Below, one piece after another: positions 25,321 to 36,500 of a stretch of DNA of 64,000 bases (the first letter of the stretch is position 1; each line of letters opens with the position of its first letter). Source of the DNA: Neospora caninum Liverpool (lineage: Eukaryota > Apicomplexa > Conoidasida > Eucoccidiorida > Sarcocystidae); NCBI RefSeq assembly GCF_000208865.1, contig NC_018393.1:2932714-2996713 (forward strand). Direction: 5' to 3'. Under the pieces are notes generated by a model. The model did not search any database, had not been told where the DNA came from, and saw only the letters and a list, made by a program, of their open reading frames with translations. A program made the position numbers and the translations under genes.

Positions 25321-27249
25321 ACTAAGGGGAAAAGAAGGCGAGTGTTCACGAGAGGGAAGGCTGGAAAATGACCTGCACCCTGGAGTACGAAAATCCTGGA
25401 AGACCTGCGTTGCGGGTGTCTTTTCTGCTGTCGTGCCATCGACCTGGAGTCACCGCAACAGACGCGGATTGGGCCTTAAGCATTGCTCCACGGTCTCTAA
25501 CGTATCAGAGGTCAGAAAACGACTGCATTGTGTTTACAGTTTCATTTTTGAGGTGGTTCAGCGCTGCACAACACGTTACAATTTTGTGTCGAACACAGCC
25601 CGTGCGTCAGCTGCCATGATATCCAGCCGGCGCTGCTATTCGTGGAGGGGGGCGTGGTTGGAAACGGCGGAAATGCCTCGAAGGAGAAAGAGCTGTACAC
25701 ATTGAGTTCGCACCGAGCACTAACACAACTAGTAATCAAATCACCCTAAAAGTGCTCATCCGGAAACGCACATCTGCCCCAACAGTTTTATTCCGGCGAC
25801 TTCGAGACTGACCCACCCTGCGAGCTGGGCTTGCCTGTCGACGGGACATACTTCGAGCTGTAGAGAAACCTGTCCACCAATCACATGTGGAAAAAGACAT
25901 GGAGAGGGATTGCTATATTTCATCAATAAACACTGTTGAATTTAAAGGAGTTCAGCGGGAGACTCAACCAGTAGCGTCTTTTCCCCCGTGCTAGCAGACG
26001 GCGTGCATGCGGGCTGCTGGAGACGCTGTAGCCCTGCAGCAAAGGAACGTTGCACCCCAAGAAGCTATGGCGGTGGCTTAACGATGGCCCTCATTCTTAA
26101 ATGGTCGTACTATGCGGGCACATGAATGACGATTTCGCCCGGTGGAACACTGAAAAGCGCAATGCCACGTCCTGTTACTAGATATCGATGGATCTGCCGC
26201 TGCGAAGCTCGTCCACGAGAGCACCATGTGAACGGTTCGTATTTGTAACAATTCGCGACGATACACTGACCGCATAGAAAGATACTTCAGTGATCCCTCG
26301 TGACGCCAGAAATCAGTCCCGACACACAGCTGGATCGCCCAGGCAGCCCTTGTATTAGCGATGTGTAGGCCTGGAGGCTGTCGGTATAGTTGCCATATGT
26401 CGATCGCCTCGTTGAAGGGCTCGCCCCGTAACAATCCTCTAAACCCAAACTCCAACGGCGAAAAAATGAGGTTTCCCAGCAATACGGGGTGAATCTCGGT
26501 GAACTGTTACACACACTTCTGGTTTATGGCCCTAGCAGCGTGAATTCAGGTAAGGCTTCATACTTCTAGTAAGTTCCCACAGAGGCCAGCGGCCAGCGCG
26601 AACTCTTGCCTACCGGAAAATATATGCGCATTCAAATAGGTTCTGGATGTGCATTTCAATTATGCTGTACTGCCCCTCACCAACAGTCTCAAATGAGTTA
26701 GGTCGTCACCGGCGTTACAACGAACCAAGATAGCTCATGCGACGGAAGCCGGCCGACACTCCGTGCGAACGATTGCTTCTTAATCACAACAAACACTATC
26801 GGCGCAGTTAAATGTAAATATCTGAAAGGAACACATGAGCACAAATACGATGTATTACTTGACGGTAAGGCTGCTGTGGTGCGTCAAAACGGGGCACCAC
26901 GCGCCATGCGTTCTATCTCTCGGTTTCCACGAAGTGTTGCCTCCTGGTGAAAACTACGGTTGAATCTTTATTGCCGTCAGGAAGACCATGGATATACGGA
27001 TCGTACGTGGAAGTGGACGATGTCCTCCAGTCGATGGATTTTTTTTTGTCGCCAACACCGACATTCAGCAGAGCAAGTGTTCTTCAGGTCCTTTCGGGGG
27101 GTCCGCGTGGAATGCAGAACGCGCAGCATACGAGAGGACGACTGATCGACAAGGCGTAAACGACTGAGAGATGCGGCGATGCGCTATCTCTTGAAGGTGT
27201 CCCTGCAGAAGCCACCGTGGCAGCGCGGAGATCCCGCAGGTTTCCCCTA

Positions 27250-27250
<1 letters not shown>

Positions 27251-27285
<35 letters not shown>

Positions 27286-27293
27286 CATACATA
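27251..27293. repeat. Compound CT/AT microsatellite
   Basis: Ten CT units (27251-27270) pass directly into seven AT units (27271-27284) and then a short ACATACATA run. It lies about 530 bases upstream of the kelch-EGF start codon. Such tracts are commonly length-polymorphic. Confidence 0.95.
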
Positions 27294-27824
27294 AGCAAGC
27301 GGTTGATCGCGTCCTCGCCTCCACCTCCTCTCACCTGACATCCGACCCAATGATCGGCAACTTTGAGCTTACCTGACTTGTCCAAATAACATCAGAAACA
27401 CAGTATCACGCAACAGGTAAACGGGACCGGTCACTCTGTTTGCCCACCCGGGAAAAGGATCGTCCAAGATGAAGCTAGCTACAAAAGGGTTGCAGTCAGT
27501 GCTGTTGGCATGAGGGAAATCGAAGTCATCAAAGCGCACAGGCGCAGTCGACGGACGCTGCACCATGGAACCTCATCGTCGTGTGCCGGCCTCGAAATGT
27601 TAAACTAAGCATATCCTGCGAGGCGGTGATGAGAGCTAACAAACATGATGGAACCCATTTCACTGGGGGGTAACCTTAACAAAGCTGTATGTACAGTGGG
27701 CACTAAAACTCAGACTACTGATCCGAGTACGCAGGCAGAAGAGACACACCTCTGAGGGGAAGCTTCGTAAATTCTTTTAGGGACTCCGCTACAAACTCGC
27801 CTGAAGAACGGCAACTTTTACAAC

Positions 27825-30814
27825 ATGAAGAAGCAGCTGTGTTGTTGTTTGCTTGCTTTGTCACCATTTTGCCTGCCTGCTAGCGCTCAGATCGACTTTA
27901 CTGTCCTTGCTGGAGAGGGAAGTGTGCTAACTGGGTTTGCTGGACCCTCCGGTAATTACAGGCTTGTGCCACTCCGTTTACCGTAGCCTCAATTGTTCGT
28001 TGATTAACAGGGCGCCACGGGGCCGCAGGAGCAACGGTTGGCAACAACCCGTATGTCTTTGGAGGCTGCAATGTTCAAGGTAAACCATTGAAAACCACTA
28101 TCCATACTACGCGGCAAGCGCATTCTCGCCTATGTTTGATGTCAGGACAATGCTTTGACGACCTCTACATGTTTCGCCCTACAACAAACTCCTGGTCATC
28201 TTTACCATCCCGAGGTGATGCGCCATCTCCCAGGGCCGGGGCGTGTCTGGTGCACTTGCGGAACTACCTGGTATTGTTCGGTGGCACGAACAATGATGGA
28301 ACATACAACGACGTGTACAAATACGGTACTACATAGAACCCTGCGAAAACGTGCCTGTGAAACAAACCCTTTCGAACAGATATTGGCTCGGGCCGCTGGT
28401 CATATGGGCTATCACCGGGGAACCTACGACCACGTAATTCGTTATCAGCACTTTTTATGTTGCAGTTTGCTTTCGTGAAATTTCAACAGAATCTCGTAGC
28501 GGCCATGCAGCAACTACCGATGGCGAAAAAATATATATCTTCGGTGGCTACAATGAGGCAAGCCTATTTTCTTCCTACTAGCGCTCCCTTCTGTCATCCG
28601 TCTCCGCTCACAGAACGGAAAATTTCTTGATGACATGTGGATAATCGACCTTGCAGCGGTATTTACCAGACGCTAAAGCGAGGGGGTTTTCGTTCCATAG
28701 CCCACGATTCTCAGGACGCCGAACATTTGGGTGACGACCAGTTTGCAGTTGCGTTCCACTTGGTGAAGCCAGGTCAGTCATACAGAGTAAGGTTCGTCTG
28801 GATGAAGCATATGTTCGTCGTTGCAGAAAACGGATCCCCTCGGGGTCGCGAGCTTGCCACACTTACATACATTGACAAAAAAATCTTTCTCTTCGGTGGA
28901 TACGGCTCGCTAGGTAACAACCACAGTAAACACGCGAATTAGTGCGCGTCACCGACGCGCTCACGATGTGACAGGCATCAATTCGTCGGATATGTGAGGC
29001 CTGGACTGAGCAACATATATCGGCACGACATGAACATGGCATCTGCAGATGGGCGTACATTATCGAGTCAAACGCCTGGGAACAGCCCCGAACCAGTGGA
29101 GGCGAGCCTGCACCACGTGAAGGTGTGTGTGGGCGACCTTAGAAACCAGTCCGACCTGCACGGATGCACCCCTGTCTTTCAGGTCATACAGCCGTTAGGA
29201 ACGGCCACAGTGTGAGCGATGCTTCAACAACATTTGTGGTCAGGTTCGCGCCATTTTCCCACTGGCACTTTTTAGATTATCATCGCCGGTGGCTGCGACG
29301 TTACCCGAGACGTGCAGAAGTGCTACAAGTGCGTGACTGTAACGACTAGAATGTTCTAGTAGCACGCGTGTATAAAACCTTGGCCGTGCAGTGATGTGTG
29401 GAAGCTGGAGACACGTCGTATGTTGTGGACTCTCCTTTCTGCTGCTCACCCACAGTTCGGCGCTCGGGAGCTACACACAGCCCACCCGATCAGCGGTATC
29501 AGGAACAATTAGCTCCATCCGAAGATGCTCGAAAAATAGTGGTTCTCTTTCACCAGGGGGACGCATCCTGATCATAGGCGGACAGAAGATGTCCGCTCGC
29601 GACTACCAGGATGTGGTGATGTTTGAAACTGAGGTAGGCGTGTGGTTTTGACCCTGTCAGTGGGCAAATGGGGCGGATATTCCATTGGATCTATTGCAGA
29701 GTTGCGGTGGAACACCAGCGTGTTCCGGGAACGGATCTTGCATAAACGGAAGCTGCTCTTGTAACAACGGGTGGATGTCTCATGACTGCGGAGAGGTGAC
29801 AATAGGAGTCTCTGCGTCATTCTGCAGCTTCTCATGAGAATTGAGTTTAGAAAAATGGCTGTCCCCTGGGATGTCGCGGACACGGTTTTTGTCTGAGTGG
29901 AGTATGCCACTGCCTGCCAGGGTTCCACGGCGAAACATGCTACAGCGTAAGAAGATTTATGTCGGACTGCACGCTCGCTCAGCTAGTTTTGCTTGTGGCA
30001 TGCATAGGGAAAACTATGCCCCGGCATTGGATACAGAGGGGATTGCAACGGCAACGGAACCTGTAAAAACGACGGGATGTGTGAATGCAAGTGAGAACTG
30101 CAGAACTGTCTTTCGATGTATTTTGAGCCAAACATGTATGAGCTCTATTTGACAGACCCGGGTTCGGAGGTAAGATGAGTGCGCGCGTTTCCGACCAGGT
30201 GTTTGCCAGGCGTGTGCACTAGGACCTGGGTGTGAGAACGCCACGGAACAGAGCCAAAGCCGAACTGGACAGCAAGCGGACATGCAAGCGAAAGATTCCA
30301 CTGAGCTCCCCAGCTCGTTCGCGTCAAAATCGGGGAACTTTGGTCTCCCAGGTAACTTGGCAGTCAGCTTGGTTGTTCGCATTCACTCCCCATGAATCTG
30401 CAGCAGTTTCAGGATTATCCATGCTCGCCACAAACCCAGCGGAAATGAGAGAACTATCACCCGTAAAGCGCACCATTTCGATCTCATCTGGCGGTAAGCA
30501 CCGGGATAATTTTGTCCACCCACGAAGGCATCATTGAGCTGTGCCCAGGTGTCCCCGATGTCATAAACGCCCTTGAAGGCGACATTCCCGACGTGCCGAG
30601 GACAGACATACCAATCCCTGAAGCGAAGATTCAGCGGCTGCATATAAAACTGCCAACAGTTGATATACCTCCGCCTCTGCCCATCCCCCCGAGCTACGGG
30701 GTGACAATCGACTACGTGTCACTCATCATTAAAGTTGTAGTCGGTGTGCTAAGCCTTGTCGGGGGCGGGGCTACAGTGTCTGCTATGTACGCAATCAATC
30801 AGAAAAGAAAATGA
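27825..30814 (+). CDS. Secreted/surface kelch-propeller, EGF-like, single-pass membrane protein
   Basis: A multi-exon gene with signal peptide [16 protein letters not shown]...ASA, six kelch blades, EGF-like modules and a C-terminal membrane helix. Best exons: 27825-27951, 28011-28079, 28146-28325, 28466-28557, 28614-28658, 28715-28772, 28827-28913, 29183-29238, 29276-29328, 29392-29495, 29557-29633, 29700-29795, 29851-29946, 30008-30169 (contains TGA), 30210-30351, 30413-30493, 30528-30814. Phases are consistent throughout, about 603 codons. Blade signatures are FGGCN, FGGTN, FGGYN, FGGYG, AGGCD and IGGQK, alternating with [20 protein letters not shown] and NDVWKLET. EGF-like modules follow: [35 protein letters not shown] and [15 protein letters not shown]. 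After a proline-rich stalk, [17 protein letters not shown] is the membrane helix and QKRK the cytosolic tail. Kelch plus EGF recalls attractin/MEGF8, suggesting adhesion or receptor function (inference). Intron 4 starts GCAAG. An in-frame TGA lies at 30092-30094. Exons 4-6 are the least certain; no annotated symbol is known to me. Confidence 0.85.
30092..30094 (+). other. In-frame TGA inside the kelch-EGF gene
   Basis: The exon encoding [15 protein letters not shown] starts at 30008 in phase 0 and meets TGA at 30092. The same frame then stays open for exactly 25 codons ([15 protein letters not shown] onward) up to a GAG|GTAAGA donor at 30169, which joins in phase 0 to [11 protein letters not shown] at 30210. 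A GTGAGA donor at 30091 would remove the TGA, but it leaves phase 2 and no nearby acceptor restores an open frame. See findings for the alternatives. Confidence 0.75.
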
Positions 30815-31308
30815 TGCGTTCGGGCCTTCGCGTTTGCTGGACTACAGGGGTCAGTCGTTGCTACTCAATCTTTACTAGAAAAGTATTATCTACTCCGTAA
30901 GCGCAGTGGCATCATGTGGACTGCCACTCATGAGCGCTGTGGCCGAACAGGAGACCAGGAGTGGCGCCTATTCAGAGAGGTGTAACCGGAAAGGTTATTC
31001 GGCCCAGGGGCACAGACAAGCAAGCTTCAGTATGCGTGTAATGGTGGCAGGATCTGCGCCTCCCGCCTCTTCATGTTTCGCACATTGGTGGGTGAGATGC
31101 CGATTGCATACCAGCAAGAATACGAAGAAGCGTCCGAAGAGCTTTTCACGTTCCGCTGGAGAAGTCAAAAGTGTCATACTGTTTCTTCCACGACTACACG
31201 TGACCCCTTTCCACTGGGCCAAGGTGCTGAGCAGTCCACATTTGTTTCCTCTCTCTCGGCCTCTTGGGGTGAACTCCCTACACTTATTCAGCAGGGGAAA
31301 CTTGCCCT
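30815..31308. other. Kelch-EGF 3' flank
   Basis: This should hold the 3' untranslated region of the kelch-EGF gene. A plus-strand frame (30906-31319) and a minus-strand frame (30995-31534) overlap each other and neither has a recognisable domain. Confidence 0.4.
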
Positions 31309-33282
31309 GCACGGGATAGTGGCAGAAGTGAATATTACAGACTGCATATCTTGTCGGAACCTGTGGAAGCGCAAAGTGCCCCGCCAGTGTAACATCAACA
31401 TTCGTTTTGAGGTTATTACTCCTGCATACAGACATCTTACAGATGGAGGAGCCTGCTCCCAGAACACCCACTATGCGCCATCCAGTCTTCAAAGCCAGAA
31501 CGAACACGTACTGCGGCGACACTCTTTCCGACATGGAGAAGAACGCGGATGATCTGTTAATTCTAGTGCTGGATGACTGCTCTGGAATTTCCAGGGTGCA
31601 CAGTACTCTGAGCTGTTCGTGGTCTCGAGGATAGTGCTGCTCCGAGCTGTGCGTGAACTAGAGACTAGACACTATATCAGTCAATGAACGCATCGGTTGA
31701 CAAAAACACAGAAAACCGGCAATATGAACAGGTAGCGCGCCGCAGCATCGCAGTTGATGTGGTTTCCAAATGTTTTTTTAGTTTTATTGCGCGACCATTA
31801 GTGTTCAGACAATCCGCACAGATGTGACAACTTCCTTGATTCCCACCAGGACGTGACTTGGTCCAATTAGAGCTGCTGAAACGAAAGACTCTAATTCCGC
31901 GGAAGGGACCCTCGCCACGACCTGCCCGAAACAAGGATGGACATTCTGGCACGGACCAGAACAAACGAACAGGCTCGGCATGTCGAGGACAAGGAAAGAT
32001 CCACCTGAACGCAGCGCACGTGTATGCAGATATGGAGATAGAAATAGTGTGTTTCGGTAACTTGACTTTGGGTTTCCAGTCTTTCGCTCCAACGGTAGGG
32101 AACTCCTTATCCGGTGTGGTTGTTTACGCCAGTTCGCCCTGATGTTTGGGCCTTGTTCAGTAGCATATATGCCGGTGGACTGCACCCCACAAAGCGGAAT
32201 TGAAATCCGTTGTATACATTCGATAGGTGGGGTTGGAAGTCTTGCTTTTATTGTGTTGCCACTGTCGCCCTCCTTAGGGGCCTCTCGCTCCGCGAGGACC
32301 ATATACTGAAGAGGAAAGATATCCGAATCGAATACTGCCGAAAGCAGTGCTTGGCAACAGAACGTTTCTACTGTACTTGTGCATCGAAGACGTCTGGATA
32401 CCATTGAACCCTCTATGGGCATGCGGTACTACATACACCACAGTCCACGGGAAACTTGCCTTTGAGAATTAAAACTAACGCTTTCTTGTGCGAGCAATAT
32501 TCAAGCGAAGCCACGAGCCATCTCTCGTTGAGGCAGCATTCCGGCAGTCGATCGAGCAAGTTGATTTTTTTGACCACCTGCATGACAACTCAAGGGCCAG
32601 TCAGAGACAGTGTGCTGTAGTAGAGCCCATGAAAGGGACTGTGGAATTAAGACGCACAGACACGCTTTCAGTCTTTATCAATGCAGCTGGGTCCTTGTTA
32701 TACACACAGGTGCACGTGATAAACGCCAACCCACTTACGAACGTCGAGGGAGTCTCCCTACCATAGGAATGAATGTGAAACAAACCATAGTTTTCTTTCG
32801 GATCGTTGCCAATATATTGTTTCTTCAGCAGGAGAAGGACCTCCGCTTATATGCCTATTCGCGGCAACTAACGATGGTACACTCAAGTGACAGTAGGCAA
32901 GGGGAACAGGGGCTCCTGCTCAGTTCCCTGCCGAAAGTGCCAAAAGCGTTGTAGCGGTAAAACGACTTGCCTCTCTTGCAGTAATCCCGACGAGGAATAC
33001 TGTGGCAGCACGACAAATCACCAGCGCGTCATCCGCCACGAAAGCTGCTTGCACCCAGTCACCGCTACTCGCCATACAACAGTGACCCTGATGTACACGG
33101 GGAGGAACTTTCACGATGAAGCTGAGGCAGAAATAGGAACATGCCAGGCAAGACAAGCAAATAGTGAACCATGCCACGCTATGAGTCGGACAGAGATGCT
33201 TGCATATCTGGATTTGGCACTGCAACTTCTTCCTACGAGGTTGAATCATCCCAATAAATGTAGCCAGCAGATCCGTCAATGA
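31309..33282 (+). CDS. Candidate spliced gene, cysteine-rich, unassigned
   Basis: I cannot name this and am not sure it is one gene. Several plus-strand frames begin after convincing pyrimidine tracts and AG. The first starts near 31309 and contains VAEVNITDCISCRNLWKRK and RQCNINIRFEVI. A second is near 31444 (ARTNTYCGDTLSDMEK). A third is 31852-32095 (KIHLNAAHVYADMEIEIVCF). A fourth lies within 32500-32710 (KGTVELRRTDTLSVFINAAG). A fifth, after 32828, leads to CSVPCRKCQKRCSGKTTCLS at about 32905 and VTLMYTGRNFHD. The cysteine spacing and alternating hydrophobic pattern suggest an extracellular beta-rich protein. A stop at 33280-33282 would leave about 300 bases before the convergent end of WDR90. 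No signal peptide or membrane helix was located and exon phases were not fully reconciled, so this may instead be chance open frames. Confidence 0.28.
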
Positions 33283-33580
33283 GCCGAGAGTGACACGCCG
33301 ACAGTTAAGCATCCCCCTGCGTTTGGTACCGTGTACGTTTGTTTTAGATAAAGCTCCTTCTGCAGTCCTCCAAGTTTCGAAGAGCTGTCTTCCCACGTCC
33401 AGTGGCGTGATGTGTTCTTGTTTTATTTAACAGTAGTTGGGTCGGTTGGCTTTGACCGCGGTAGCCCCTCCGTCCACTCTCCGGAAGCGCGGCTCAACTG
33501 AATGATGTCATAAGGGAGCAGTGCATGGCATGTGGGAACACGAGCGAGACATGGATGTGTAGAGAAGCAAAAAACTGGCC

Positions 33581-36500
33581 TCACTCTGTAGCGAGATTCT
33601 TCGGGTGTCTTTGTCCCGTGATTCGGTACCTCTGATCAGTCATCCACGTCATGTGCTTGGACGAGCGATTGGGCGCGTATGCACCAATGGCACATACACC
33701 TCCTCTCGTGGCAACGGCGACTCTTGCAAGGAGCAGCTCTCTTTCAGCAGCGCAGGCGGCATGACCCTCTTCTTTGCTGGACTTCGAGAGTTGCCTGCAA
33801 ACGGTCATATGGGTGATGGGAGGCGGCGTCCAGGGACTTTCACTCAAAACGCCGACTTCTGTTAAGCTTTGTGACTGAAGAGTGGAGCCGACGTTGCCGA
33901 AAAGGAGGCCTGTTATCCGTGAGATACTGGCATGCTTAATCGTCTTGTGATTTTTTTCTGGCCCGCCTTGAGGGGGCAGGGGAGGAGACACTCCGGAAGC
34001 ACCTTCTGTCACCAGTTGTATCGAGAGAACTGCTCCCGAACGCGTGGCCACCAGGGCATGGTTCTCTGGAGAACAGAAACAACGCATGACAGAGCCAGTG
34101 ATTTGGTAAGCGGTCCTCTCGATACCAACTCGGAGTAGCGAATATCTGACAAGGGGGTGTTCGCTTGAGAGTGTTCGTTGGCGAGGACGCCAGCAGGCGT
34201 GTCTTCCTGAGGAACGTATCGGGACGCTGGCCAGGCTCCGCACAATGAAGAGAGATCGAATTCTATCTGTGATCGGTTCGATCTGGGTTTCGGAACCGGC
34301 GGTGCTGCACTGAATTGCCCCTTTTCTACGCAACTTTTTTTTTTGGGTCAAGAGGCTAACTTCAAGGAGAGGCGGCTGGTGCGCAACTCATATGCTTCCA
34401 TCAAAAAAGAAGGCTCTGGCGCACCCGCAACACAAGCGAGGCTAGTGGGCGCGTCTCCTTCCGAGGTCGCTTGGAGTCTGCCAACGATGCGGAAGCTGCG
34501 AATGTCGATTAGGCGCAGACAGCCGTTGTCAAAGAGCGCAGCGAGGACGTCGGGTCTAATAAATGCGAGTCCACAGCAGCGTTGCTTCAGAGAAAAAACT
34601 GCAATTTGCTGCGGCCGAGGCCAACAAGACCAAAGCCGAATGGTCAGATCGTCTCCGGCAGTCGCGAAGATATCGGAACACAAGGGGCGAGAACTATCAA
34701 GACGCGGCCAGTGCGAGAGAACAAGGCTACCGCCGTCGAGAGACCGATCGTTTCCTTCGGCAGAGACAGGACGGCGCGAGAGTCGACGACTGCAAGGAGC
34801 TGTCAGCTGGAAGAAGGAAACACGGACCACACGGAGACAGACCCGAACAACGTTTCAGGGCTCCAAGACCGCAGGGCGCGTCACAACATGCGTGAACGAT
34901 CAGTAGAACTCCAGCTTTGGTAAAAGACAGCGATTAGTGACCCGCATGGCGTGATCCCCCTGAATCGGCGACAAAGCCTAGATGGAGACGCAACTATTGA
35001 GAAAGCCTCCTCCGGGTAATGAGTGCAGGATGGCAGCAACGGTTGTAAGCTTGTGACGACGCCGGAAGACAATTCGTAGGGATGTGCTGCCTGCACAGTT
35101 GAACCGCCCTCCGTTCTATGTCCCGGGCAGGAAGGCGCAAGCAGCACTACAGAAGGAGAGGCAATCTGAACCCTGAGAGGAATGAACGCCTCCTGCCGAC
35201 GCGGAGTCGCTTTTGCTGCGGATGTTATACCCTGTTGCAGGGTGGTGCACGGGGGGGGGGATGCGATCACAGGGGAGAGGGATGCAGGTGCTCCATATCC
35301 TGCGAGTGAGCTCGAAACGCTACAGCGGAACTGCACAAGTCCTGCGGCCGGGTTTACCGGGGTTTCAGTGTGATATCGATGCTGCTGGTGGAACAGACTG
35401 AAACACGCAGGACTGACGGACCCTGAGGTGACGACATATGCTGGTTTTGTCAGTCTCCCCCATTATCTCTGTCGCCACTGGCCGGTCCTGTGCGGCTTTC
35501 TGTAGCTCTGGGAAAGCGAGATATCTCAGATTGCAGAGTTGACGGGGCGGTTAGCTGACGGTGAAGAGAAGCACATGTGGTCCAGACACTCCAAATGTGG
35601 TGTAGAAGGTTCTGCGTACCCCGTAGGCAGAGCACACAAAGCGTATGGGACCCGTGTGCCCCGACTGCAACCGAACGCGCGCCTGTTGGTTCCAGTGGAG
35701 ATACCTAGCACGACAGCACAGACAGTGAGCAGGAGGAAGAGAGTTTCACGAGACGATCGTTTCCCGAGAGAGACAGCCACGACGCCCTTGCTCTTTGGGG
35801 CATCGACCTGTAAACGTAATGCGCCAGTTAAACAGAAAGACCTAGACTACCGAGGCTGCCTCTCCGACGTTTGTGACAAGATGGACGCAGCGACGCTGTC
35901 ATGGACAGGAAGAGCGAGGAAGGGCGAAGCCTACCAAATCGTGTTTGCGGAGGTGGACACAACCGTCTGGAAACAAGATACAGGGGAAGCGCAAAGGGTA
36001 TGCAAGATTCCCATACACCACTGTGGTTTTCATTTGCCACGGCCTCAAAGACGCCTCTCTTAGAAACACCACGGACACACATCTTAATTTGCGAAGCGCA
36101 ACCCCGCGCAGTGGTTGAGGTTTCTGCGTCAGAGGGGAGGCACGGCGCGGAAAAGGACACACAGTCTCCCTCTCCAGCAGGCCACTGAGGAGGGCCTGAG
36201 TCTCGTAAATTGTGAAGGCCCCTGGACAAACTCAGAAGCGAGGCATGGGTGCGAAGAGACAGGAGGCGCTGGCAGCAAGAGTGACGGATGACGACGCACA
36301 GGACGGGAGAGAATCCAGGAAAAGCGAGGAACGAAACGGCAAAAGATGCAAGGAAAACGAGCAGGTTTCCCTTATCTCCTCATCTGTAGCTGACTTCTGC
36401 TTCGGAGCCGCACTGCATAGTCTTCACCGCTCCGTCAAGTTGAAAGGCTGCGCTGACGGCGAATCCCCGTATATCCACAAAGGGCAGTCGGGACGGCGAA

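Larger units (their letters stand above)
25078..27824. promoter_or_regulatory. Divergent intergenic region, candidate bidirectional promoter
   Basis: This 2.7 kb separates the 5' ends of the four-pass membrane gene (minus) and the kelch-EGF gene (plus). It contains a TGCATGC palindrome at 26004-26010 and a GGAGACG element near 26018, both resembling coccidian promoter motifs. No coding exon is supported: frames at 25028-25705 (+) and 24924-25304 (-) overlap and show no domain, and the latter may partly be 5' leader of the membrane protein. Regulatory roles are inferred from position. Confidence 0.4.

Noticed and set aside
31309..33282. Idea that the cysteine-bearing frames are the gamete fusogen HAP2
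   Set aside because: Only a loose cysteine pattern matched. The HAP2 signature segment was not found and the interval is too short for a full-length HAP2.
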